From the NCBI GenBank assembly GCA_002402755.1, contig DHGK01000234.1, positions 1,862 through 9,222 of the forward strand: 7,361 bases of DNA, read 5' to 3'. This DNA is from Planctomycetes bacterium UBA4800 (GTDB taxonomy: Bacteria > Planctomycetota > UBA8108 > UBA8890 > UBA8898). Shown here one piece after another: positions 1-6,800 of this stretch; the first letter of the stretch is position 1; each line of letters opens with the position of its first letter. Made by a program: the position numbers and the translations under genes. A model generated the notes under the pieces. The model did not search any database, was not told where the DNA came from, and was given only the letters and a program-made list of their open reading frames with translations.

Positions 1-279
1 GGCGCCGACGAGGATCCGCGTGCCCGCCGGAGCATTGCGGTCCGTCACGATCGGAAGCTCGGCGCCGGTGATCTTCCGGATGTGAAGCTGCAGCTCCCCC
101 GCCGCGAACCACGGCACGAATCCGGCCTTCTCCCCGACCACGATGGCCGCGGCCGGGCGGCCGTCCCGGACGAGCGTGAGCTTCTGCGCGCCGGCCGCAC
201 CGCCCTCCCCCATCGCCGCCAGCCCGACCCACGCGCACACGATGGCCGGCAGGCTCCCGATCCGCGATGTCACGCTCAT
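1..279 (-). CDS. Partial exported protein with DUF4838/alpha-glucuronidase-type N-terminal domain
   Basis: The reading frame is open from ATG at 279 to the window edge (93 codons, 3' end missing). A strong AGGAGG Shine-Dalgarno lies 9 bases before the ATG. Residues 1-31 look like a signal peptide: hydrophobic core PAIVCAWVGLAA, with probable cleavage after the AGA at 29-31. Residues 34-93 follow the pattern of the small alpha/beta domain that precedes the catalytic barrel in DUF4838 proteins, alpha-glucuronidases and related glycoside hydrolases: a first strand with a short ligand motif (LVRDGRP), a strand AAIVVG, a helix with FAAGELQLHIRKITG, then LPIVTD and RILVG. In known members this domain supports a carbohydrate-active catalytic domain, which here would lie outside the window. 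The export signal fits action on polysaccharide outside the cytoplasm. Function is inferred from this N-terminal pattern only; the catalytic part is not visible. Confidence 0.75.
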   Translation of the reverse strand, partial: MSVTSRIGSLPAIVCAWVGLAAMGEGGAAGAQKLTLVRDGRPAAAIVVGEKAGFVPWFAAGELQLHIRKITGAELPIVTDRNAPAGTRILVGA

Positions 280-357
280 GCTGGATGCCCTCCTGTCGAA
301 ACGCCTCACGCGCGGCGCGTCCGCCCCTGCGCGCACGCGCCGACTGCAACGGCATCG

Positions 358-387
358 ATCGTATCCGCCGCGCTCCGGCGCGGTCAA
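358..387 (-). promoter_or_regulatory. Candidate sigma70-type promoter for the leftward DUF4838-like gene
   Basis: Read on the minus strand, TTGACC (387-382) is followed after an 18-base spacer by TACGAT (363-358). These match the -35 and -10 consensus at 5 of 6 and 4 of 6 positions. Transcription would start near 350, about 70 bases before the ATG at 279. Chance matches are possible, so this is a candidate only. Confidence 0.35.
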
Positions 388-465
388 TGCGGGCAGCGGG
401 GTCGTGTCCCGATGATGCTCGCGAGCTCGTGCGAAAGAAAGAAACCGGCGCACGCACGCGCGAGC

Positions 466-494
466 TTGCAACCGGCTCTCTCCAGGCGTATCTT
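466..494 (+). promoter_or_regulatory. Candidate sigma70-type promoter for the metallophosphoesterase
   Basis: TTGCAA (466-471) and TATCTT (489-494) are separated by exactly 17 bases; each hexamer matches consensus at 4 of 6 positions. Transcription would start near 501, giving a short leader before ATG 537. Together with the minus-strand candidate at 358-387 it suggests that the 280-536 spacer is a divergent promoter region. The matches are modest in a GC-rich background. Confidence 0.35.
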
Positions 495-536
495 CGAAAC
501 GTCGCAGCCTCGTCCGCACCCCGGAGCACGAGTGAC

Positions 537-1673
537 ATGCCGATTGCCCTGACCTGCGCCGCGCTTGTCTGCATTGCCGGTTCCACGCATGGAACGGCGC
601 CCGCGCAGCCCCCGCCGCACGCGATCACGTGCGGGCCGTACCTCCAGAACCCCGGCACGACCGTCATGACGGTCATGTGGGAGACCGCCGCGCCCTCGGC
701 CGGAAGAATCCTCTACGGCACCTCGCCCGAGTACGCCTGGTCTTTCGATGAGCCCGAGGCGATCGTTCTCCACGCCGTTCGCCTGTCCGGCCTCCAGCCC
801 GGCACGCGCTACCACTACAAGGTGATCTCGACCCGCGCGGGCACGCAACCCGACGCGCGGGCCGGAACGTTCGTCACCGCGCCCGCCGGCTCCGGTTCAT
901 TCTCGTTCGCCGCATTCGGAGATTCCCGCGACAACCCGATTCTCCTGGAAGCGCTTGCGGGGAAGGTCGCCGCCGCCGCGCCGGCGTTCTTCATTCACGT
1001 GGGAGACTTCGTGTCGAACGGCAGGAACTCCGCGCTCTGGCGGAGGGACTTCTTCGCGCCGGCCGCGGCGCTCCTTCGCACCGCGCCGCTCCTCCCCGTC
1101 CTCGGCAACCACGAGAACTACGCTCCGCAGTACTTCGAGTACTTCGCGCCGCCCGCGGTCGAGTCGGGCTCCCGCACCGAGGCCTGGTATTCGTGCAACT
1201 ACGGGTGCGCGCACGTCACCGTCCTGGACTCGCAGCAGGACCTCCGCCCGACGAGCGCGCAGTACAGTTGGCTGCGCCGCGATCTTGCCTCCGAGCGCGC
1301 GGCCGCCGCGACCTGGCGCATCGTCGCGCTACACACCCCGGTCTACAGCTCGAGCCTTCACGGCGGCGACGCCCTCATCCAGAAACACCTCGTTCCGCTC
1401 TGGGAAGCCTACCGCGTGAGCCTCGTCCTGAGCGGCCACGATCACGTCTACGTGCGCAGCGTCAAGAACGGCGTCACCTACATCATCACCGGAGGCGGGG
1501 GCGCGCCGCTGTACCCCGTCAACCAGACCGCGAACCCCTTCCAGGCGTACGCCGCCGCGGCCTACCACTACCTCGTCTTCGACGTGAGCGAGACGCGCCT
1601 GAACGGCCAGGCGTACGACGTCGCGGGCACGCCGTTCGACTCGTTCGCGATCGACCCGCCCCCCGCCAGGTAG
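537..1673 (+). CDS. Exported purple-acid-phosphatase-like metallophosphoesterase
   Basis: This is a 378-residue phosphoesterase of the calcineurin-like fold. The frame is open from further upstream, but ATG 537 is chosen because GGAG lies 10 bases before it and the protein then begins with a signal peptide (hydrophobic residues 3-14, likely cleavage after APA at 21-23). Residues 30-115 match the fibronectin-III-like N-terminal domain of purple acid phosphatases (GPYLQNP, MTVMWET, LQPGTRYHYKV). The catalytic domain, about 122-375, shows the metal-ligand motifs in order: GDSR (Asp129), GDFVS (Asp157), GNHE (Asn191, His192), VALH (His266) and GHDH (His301, His303). Family members hydrolyse phosphomonoesters or diesters with a two-metal centre. 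The tyrosine ligand of classical purple enzymes (GDxxY) is replaced by Ser160, so iron charge-transfer chemistry is doubtful. The substrate cannot be read from sequence. It stands alone between a divergent and a convergent neighbour. Confidence 0.9.
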   Translation: MPIALTCAALVCIAGSTHGTAPAQPPPHAITCGPYLQNPGTTVMTVMWETAAPSAGRILYGTSPEYAWSFDEPEAIVLHAVRLSGLQPGTRYHYKVISTRAGTQPDARAGTFVTAPAGSGSFSFAAFGDSRDNPILLEALAGKVAAAAPAFFIHVGDFVSNGRNSALWRRDFFAPAAALLRTAPLLPVLGNHENYAPQYFEYFAPPAVESGSRTEAWYSCNYGCAHVTVLDSQQDLRPTSAQYSWLRRDLASERAAAATWRIVALHTPVYSSSLHGGDALIQKHLVPLWEAYRVSLVLSGHDHVYVRSVKNGVTYIITGGGGAPLYPVNQTANPFQAYAAAAYHYLVFDVSETRLNGQAYDVAGTPFDSFAIDPPPAR

Positions 1674-1699
1674 CGCGGCGCGGCGGCGGCCCGCGGCGT

Positions 1700-1960
1700 T
1701 CAGCCCTTGTCGGGCTCGGGCGGCTTGATCTCCGCGACGATCTCCTTGAGCTCGTCCCGGCTCACGTCGTCGAGGCTCTTCCCCCGGCCCTTCAGCTTCT
1801 CGTTGATCTTGACGGCCGTCTCCTGCATCTCCTCGTGCGTCTCGTGGCTGCCCCCCAGAAGGACGTAGTTCTCGCCGCGCGTGACGCGCGTGTGGCCGTC
1901 CTTGTTGTCCAGGCCCAGGCCCAGGAGCCCGGCCTTGCGCCGCCGCCGCTTCGCCGTCAT
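1700..1960 (-). CDS. Small basic hypothetical protein, translationally coupled to the vWA gene
   Basis: The product is 86 residues and I do not recognise a named family. Its start codon overlaps the stop of the upstream vWA gene as ATGA (1957-1960), so it is probably translated by coupling; its own ribosome site (GGTGAG just upstream) is weak. The N-terminus is strongly basic (KRRRRK, residues 4-9). It is followed by a glycine- and polar-rich segment with LDNKDGHTRVTRG and YVLLGG, which looks like a short beta hairpin. A charged helical region follows (about residues 38-80), with HETHEEMQETAVKINEKL and a second helix beginning SLDDVSRDELKEIV. There is no signal peptide, so it is likely cytoplasmic. 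The basic start could bind nucleic acid or an acidic partner, but this is speculation. The clean composition and the ATGA junction argue that it is a real gene. Confidence 0.75.
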   Translation of the reverse strand: MTAKRRRRKAGLLGLGLDNKDGHTRVTRGENYVLLGGSHETHEEMQETAVKINEKLKGRGKSLDDVSRDELKEIVAEIKPPEPDKG

Positions 1961-3372
1961 CGCTCACCGCCGGCGGCCGCCGGCGCGGCGGCGCCGCCGC
2001 CCGGTTCCGATTCCCCACCCTCCGGCCGCGCGCCGTCTTCCGGCTCCTCCTCGACGGGCTGCGCGCCGCCCTCCGGCTCGGGTTCCATGCCGTCGGGTTG
2101 CGCGCCGCCTTCCGGCTCGGGCTGCACGCCCTCGGCCTGCGCGCCGCCCGGATCGCCCTCCTCCCCCTCGCCGACCGGGGCATCCGGCCGCGCATTCCGG
2201 CACGTGCCGCCGTTCTGCCGCGCCAGACTGCGCAGGAACGGCAGGAACGCGTCGCGGAAGCCGATCGTGTGCACCGCAACCCTCCGGAAGCGATTCGCGC
2301 GCTCGACCCAGTCCAGGATCGGCTTCGTCGGCAGGACCCCCGCGCCCTTGCACGGGCTGCCGTCGGACAGGAGCACGATCGCATTGGCCTCCTTGATCCC
2401 GAAGGCCGCCTCCAGCGCCTCCTGCGTCCAGGTCGTGCTCCTCGGCGCGAGCCCCCGCACCCACTTCACGGCCTTGGCGATGTTCTGCGGCGTCGCCGCG
2501 TAGAGGCTCGGCCACATCGGTACGATCTTGCTGTTGAAGGCGATCACCGTGAAGCGCGTCTCGGGGCGCAGATCCTCGATCGTGCGGGCGAGCTCCTGCT
2601 TGACGAGCTCCATGCGCGATATGTCGAGGTTGACGGCCGGCTCCTCCATGCTGCCCGAGATATCGATCACAAACACCACGCGCACGGACTCGACCTCGAC
2701 GCCGAAGAAACGCGGCAGCGCGACGGGCGGCTTGAACCCCCGCCACGTGCGGCCTCGGCCGCTGTCGGCAAGCCCGGGCTCCCAGACCTCCTGCTCCTTC
2801 GCCCACCACTTGGCCCAGTCCTCGGCGACGCGGATGTTCTGCCCCGTGAGCTGGTACAGCGCCTGGCGCACGATGAGCGAGTACTCCGGCGACGCCTTGT
2901 CCGCCGCGGGCACGATCCCGACCAGCGCCGTCACCGCGCTCTTCATCGGCTTGCGGCCGAGCGCCCGCGCCGCGTGCATCGCCAGCGCGAGATTCTTGTC
3001 CTTGAGGCACGCCGTCAGGTGCTCGACGGTCGTTGCGACGGGAATGTCCTCGAGCGCGAAGAGCGCCAGCGTGCGCATGCGCGCGTTCGTCTGCTGCGCG
3101 AGCGTCTTGCCGATCGCCTCGATGGCATCCGCGCCGCGCACGGCGGCGAGGGCCTGCCTGACGGCCTCGTACACCTTGTGCGAAGGGTGCTCGGCCCCGA
3201 GCTGCAGCACGACCTGCACGGTCGCCTTGGAGGGCTCGGCGCCGACCTGCGCGAGAAGCTCGCAGATGCGGGCCTCGCCGCCCGACTTCGCCGCCGCGGC
3301 GAGCTGCTTGCCGGCATCGGCCCCGGGCGACCCTGCCGAGGCGAGGAGGATGAAGGTCAGAAGCGCCTGCAT
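1957..3372 (-). CDS. Exported HEAT-repeat and von Willebrand factor A domain protein with acidic repeat tail
   Basis: This is a 471-residue protein starting at ATG 3372; an in-frame TAG lies six codons upstream, so no earlier start is available. Residues 1-20 form a short signal-peptide-like segment (LLTFILLASAG) with no basic residue before it. Residues about 45-160 are alanine/leucine-rich paired helices typical of HEAT repeats, ending in DWAKWWAKEQEVW, a W..WW linker seen in planctomycete HEAT/vWA proteins. The vWA domain spans about 228-395: the metal-ion-dependent adhesion site DISGS (Asp237, Ser239, Ser241), the Thr313/314 loop, and Asp337 in LLSDGSP are all present, so metal-dependent ligand binding is plausible. 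From about 400 the tail is Gly/Pro/Glu-rich and built from 13-residue units. It is the first gene of a minus-strand operon with the small basic protein. The binding partner is unknown. Confidence 0.88.
   Translation of the reverse strand: MQALLTFILLASAGSPGADAGKQLAAAAKSGGEARICELLAQVGAEPSKATVQVVLQLGAEHPSHKVYEAVRQALAAVRGADAIEAIGKTLAQQTNARMRTLALFALEDIPVATTVEHLTACLKDKNLALAMHAARALGRKPMKSAVTALVGIVPAADKASPEYSLIVRQALYQLTGQNIRVAEDWAKWWAKEQEVWEPGLADSGRGRTWRGFKPPVALPRFFGVEVESVRVVFVIDISGSMEEPAVNLDISRMELVKQELARTIEDLRPETRFTVIAFNSKIVPMWPSLYAATPQNIAKAVKWVRGLAPRSTTWTQEALEAAFGIKEANAIVLLSDGSPCKGAGVLPTKPILDWVERANRFRRVAVHTIGFRDAFLPFLRSLARQNGGTCRNARPDAPVGEGEEGDPGGAQAEGVQPEPEGGAQPDGMEPEPEGGAQPVEEEPEDGARPEGGESEPGGGAAAPAAAGGER
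1992..2165 (-). repeat. Acidic 13-residue (39-base) repeat tract in the vWA protein tail
   Basis: The C-terminal tail is made of 13-residue units that each end in proline: GDPGGAQAEGVQP, EPEGGAQPDGMEP, EPEGGAQPVEEEP and a shifted EDGARPEGGESEP, followed by a glycine/alanine end. The two central units are nearly identical at DNA level and offset by exactly 39 bases (the shared gcgcgccgcc starts at 2061 and 2100). Such a tract is expected to be disordered and strongly negative, and could vary in copy number between strains. Confidence 0.75.
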
Positions 3373-3384
3373 GCGTTTCGCGTG

Positions 3385-3397
3385 CTCCTACAAGGAG
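3385..3397 (-). promoter_or_regulatory. Small inverted repeat that includes the Shine-Dalgarno of the vWA gene
   Basis: In the minus-strand transcript the sequence reads CTCCT-TGT-AGGAG, a perfect 5-bp stem with a 3-base loop. The AGGAG arm is the only clear ribosome-binding site for the ATG at 3372 (12 bases away, longer than usual). If the hairpin forms, it would hide that site and lower translation of the operon. The stem is short, so it may be coincidental. Confidence 0.3.
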
Positions 3398-3521
3398 TCT
3401 ACCACGCGAACAGGCTCGATCACAGCACGCCGCCGCCTTCGCGGCGTCCCGGCGCGGATTCCGGCGCCTGCTCCGTCCGGCTGCCGGGGCCAATCCGGAG
3501 TTCGTGCCGGTCCCGGGCGGA

Positions 3522-3530
3522 TGGTACAAT
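3522..3530 (+). promoter_or_regulatory. Extended -10 promoter for the zinc-ribbon/dikinase-like genes
   Basis: TGGTACAAT contains the TGn extension and a TACAAT hexamer with one mismatch to TATAAT, in an otherwise GC-rich spacer. No convincing -35 box lies 17 bases upstream, as is common for extended -10 promoters. Transcription would begin near 3537, about 24 bases before the ATG at 3561. Confidence 0.55.
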
Positions 3531-3560
3531 CGATTCTTGCGATCTGGAAAGGAGCACGGA

Positions 3561-3794
3561 ATGCCCATCTACGAGTTTCGCTGCCGGAAGTGCAAGGCGG
3601 TGAACGAGTTTCTCGTGCGCGGCGCGGGCCTGGAGGCCGGCACGGCCTGCCCGGACTGCGGCGGCGAGCGCCTCGAGAAGGTCATGTCGGCCGCGGCGAT
3701 CGCGACGCGCGGCGGCGCGAGCCAGGCTCCTTCGAGCGCGAAGAAAAGCTGCACCCGGCACTCGTGCACGGGCTGCGGCAGCAGGTGCCACTAG
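3561..3794 (+). CDS. FmdB-family zinc-ribbon protein
   Basis: This is a 77-residue protein whose start MPIYEFRC is typical of the FmdB family of putative regulatory zinc ribbons. ATG 3561 is preferred over an in-frame ATG at 3504 because it has AAAGGAG with good spacing in front, and because the earlier start would lie upstream of the apparent promoter. Two CxxC knuckles (Cys8/Cys11 and Cys30/Cys33) form the zinc ribbon, and a short linker leads to a Cys/His-rich end (Cys64, His67, Cys69, Cys72, Cys76, His77) that is also usual in this family. The family is named after a gene near formamidase in a methylotroph; its molecular role remains poorly defined, and it is generally assumed to be cytoplasmic. 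It lies 50 bases upstream of the large exported protein on the same strand and may be co-transcribed with it. Confidence 0.9.
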   Translation: MPIYEFRCRKCKAVNEFLVRGAGLEAGTACPDCGGERLEKVMSAAAIATRGGASQAPSSAKKSCTRHSCTGCGSRCH

Positions 3795-3799
3795 GCGTT

Positions 3800-3823
3800 C
3801 GCCGCGGACGCCCGTCCGCGGCG
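3800..3823 (+). other. Perfect 11-bp inverted repeat between the zinc-ribbon gene and the large exported protein
   Basis: CGCCGCGGACG (3800-3810) and CGTCCGCGGCG (3813-3823) are exact reverse complements separated by two bases, so an RNA hairpin of about 10 bp with a 4-base loop is expected. It starts 6 bases after the stop of the zinc-ribbon gene and ends 7 bases before the AAAGGA ribosome site of the next gene. There is no run of U after it, so it is not a classical terminator. It could cause partial termination, protect an mRNA end, or bind a protein. Confidence 0.6.
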
Positions 3824-3844
3824 CGCGCGAAAGGACGGTTCGGC

Positions 3845-6800
3845 ATGCGATCGGCTCGGAAGAGGACCCGCGAGACGTTCGGCCGCCCGGGCGCGGCGAT
3901 GCTCGCCCTCGCCGCCCTCGCGTCCCTTGCCGGCGCCGCCAACTACGCCAACGTGATCGATTCGCGCCCGACCTTCGACGCGCTGACGATGGCCGAGGAG
4001 TTCCGCCCCGACCTCCTCAGGACGGGCAAGTACCTCGCGCCGGCCGTCGAGGGCGATCTCCTTCCCGTCTGCTACCAGAACGTCAACGTGTACCCGCGCC
4101 ACCTCGAGTTCATGGCGTTCGAGTTCCCGGAGCGGTTCCCGGCGTTCACGCCCGAGGAGTACATGGCCATCGTCGAGCGCCGGGCGACGCGGCAGTACTG
4201 GGCGGGCGCGCTCTTCGAGATCGAGGGCGGGAAGTTCGGCATCACGGTCTTCACCGACGTCTCGAAGACGACCGAGCTGCCCACCCGCGACGAGGTGACG
4301 GCGCTCATCGCGAAGCTCGCGCCCACGTTCCTGCTCGGCCCCCTGTGCTACATTCCCGATTCCGATGCCGCGCGCGAGAACGCGCGCACATGGGAGGACC
4401 CGCCCTTCTGCATCTACTACCTTTCGGGGGACGGCGACGTCGTCTACGAGCCGTACAGCCTGGCGACGGGCTACGGCCGGATCCGCCTGATGACCGCGCG
4501 CGAGGCCGAGGAGGCCAGCTCGGCGGGCACGCTGAGCTGGCAGGACATCCTGATCCTCGACGCCGTGCCCGCCTTCCTCGAGGCGGTCATCGCGGGCGTG
4601 ATCACCGGCGCCCGCCAGGGCGAGCTGAGTCACCTCAACGTCAGGGCCTCGCGCCGCGGCACGCCGAACGCGTACGTCAAGGACCCGCACGCCGCGTTCG
4701 CGGCGTTCGAGGGCAAGCTCGTCAAGCTCGTCGTCGGGCCGCTGGCCTACGAGCCGCCCGTCGAGGTCCCCGAGGCCGAGGCGCAGGCCTGGTGGGACGC
4801 GCACCGGCCCACTATCGAGCCGCCCCCGCCGGTCGACACGGACTGGAGCGAGATGACGAACACCCTCGCCATGACCGGGGAGCCGGTCACGCTGCTCTCG
4901 CGCTTCGGGGCCAAGGCCGCCAACCTGTCCCTCCTGTATCGCTGCCTCCCCGAGCAGTACCAGGTCCCGTCCTTCGCCATACCGTTCAAGTACTACGCCG
5001 AGTTCATGGCGCGGAACATCATCCTGGACCGCCGCGTGTCGCCGCCGCGCGCCATGACGTGCCAGGCGTACGTGAACTCGCTCCTCGCGGACGCGAAGTT
5101 CGCGAGCGACTCGGTCTACAGGGCGACGCTCCTCAACGGCCTCGTGCGCGAGCTGCGCGACTACATGGTCGCCGACCCGGCGGTCGTGGCCGAGGTGGCG
5201 GCGCAGGCCGAGAAGGTCTACGGCTCGACGCGCGTCATGCTGCGCTCAAGGTCCTCGTCCAACATGGAGGACGACATCGCCTTCAGCGGCGCGGGGCTCT
5301 ACGACTCGTACTCGATCTGCCCGGCGGACTCGCTGGACGCCGATGACGACGGGCCGTCGGCCTGCAATCCCGACAAGGACGGCGAGCGCGAGATCGAGCG
5401 CGGCCTGGTGCAGGTCTGGGCAAGCCTGTGGAACATGCGCGCGTTCGAGGAGCGCTCCTACTACCAGCTCCCGCACGACGAGGCCGCCATGGGAATCCTG
5501 GTGACGCCGGCCTTCCCGGACGAGGCCGCGAACGGCGTCGCCTTCACGGGCAACCCCTTCGACCCGTTCGATCGCCGCTACCTCATCAACGTTCAGTACG
5601 GCGACGCGAGCGTCGTCCTTCCCGACCCGACCGTCACGCCCGAGAAGGACATCCTGGCGCTCGAGGACGGCGAGGTGACCGCCATCGTGCGCGCCCGCCC
5701 ATCATCGCTCATGCCGCCGGGAACGTACGTCCTGACCGACGCGCAGCTCAAGGAGCTGGGGCGCGCCTGCGCCATCGCCTCGGACTGCTTCCATGTCGAT
5801 CCGGGGCCCTACGACCCCTCGCGCGTGATCCTGGACATCGAGTTCAAGTTCACGCGCGACGGCAGCCTGAAGATCAAGCAGGTCCGCCCCTACCTCATCC
5901 CCGAGGGGCTGGTCAACGCGGCCTACACGTTCAGGATCGTGATTCCGGACGGCACCGAGGCCGCGGGCACGTTCCTGCACCAGCGGACCCTCGACATCGA
6001 GCAGGAGCGCCATGCATGGGCGCGCTTCCGTCCCGGCACGCACGAGATCGTCATGCGCGGGCCGACCGCGACCGGCGACCTGATCGAGCGGCTGTGGCTG
6101 TTCGCGCCGGACGGCGAGACGGCTCCCACCGCCGCCGGCGAGTTCACGCTGACGATGAGCCAGAGCGCGGGCCAGCCGCCGTACCTGGAGCTCGTCTACC
6201 GCCACCGTTTCGCCGCGACCGACGGGGTCTACGCGGTGACGATCAAGCTGCTCCGCTTCCAGGCCGGCCAGACGCCGGCCGACATCGTCTTCGACGAGCG
6301 CTATCTCTCCAACACCCCCGACTTCGCCGGCGTCAGCACGACGATCGGCGGGCTGTGGATGCAGGCCGTGCCCGTCGACGACCCCGACAACCACATGCGC
6401 AAGTTCAGGTTCGGCAGCACGACCTACGCCGCGATCCCGCGCTACCGGGTGGAGATCCAGGCGCAGGACGAGCGCATCGAGCTCGACTACCGGCTCAAGC
6501 GCCTGATTCTGGCGAACGGCCCGGCGCAGCTCATGGGGGCGCGCGTCGTGCTTGCCGAGGGAACGGCCGACGTCGGCGACTACTGGCATCTGGTCTACGC
6601 GGCGGACTGGCACAACACCGACCAGCGCTTCCGCGTCGTGCTCGATCCGCCGCTCGGCGACGTCCACGCGGTCGACATCGCCGAGCCCTATCGCGACATC
6701 ACGCCCGCCAGGGTCGCCCTGCGCGGCCCGAACATGGAAGTCCTGCGGATGCTCGCCGTGGACTCCTACCGCGAGACGCTGATCGGCGACCCCAACCAGG

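Noticed and set aside
267..536. Upstream extension of the metallophosphoesterase by 90 codons
   Set aside because: The extra residues are Arg/Ala-rich without domain character and cross the divergent promoter region and the start of the leftward gene. The signal peptide begins exactly at ATG 537.
1674..1699. Bidirectional terminator between the convergent genes
   Set aside because: The 26 bases are GC-only low complexity, with just weak 5-bp pairings and no T-run on either strand, so a terminator cannot be supported.
3396..3401. Extended -10 element TGGTAGACT on the minus strand as promoter of the vWA operon
   Set aside because: The hexamer matches at only 4 of 6 positions, no -35 is visible, and the implied start would fall inside the Shine-Dalgarno hairpin, leaving almost no leader.
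3431..3446. Small hairpin CGCCGC-CTTC-GCGGCG in the divergent spacer
   Set aside because: A 6-bp stem in sequence this GC-rich is expected by chance, and it is not placed next to a start or stop codon.
1964..3568. 534-codon minus-strand open frame overlapping the vWA gene
   Set aside because: It is a shifted-frame shadow of the vWA gene with Arg/Gly/Ala-rich composition and no motif. The alternative frame has clear vWA and HEAT features.
2528..3844. In-frame upstream extension of the large exported protein, open back to 2528 on the plus strand
   Set aside because: It is antisense to the vWA gene and overlaps the zinc-ribbon gene in another frame. Its sequence is a low-complexity GC-rich translation without domains. 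The ribosome site and signal peptide support a start at 3845.
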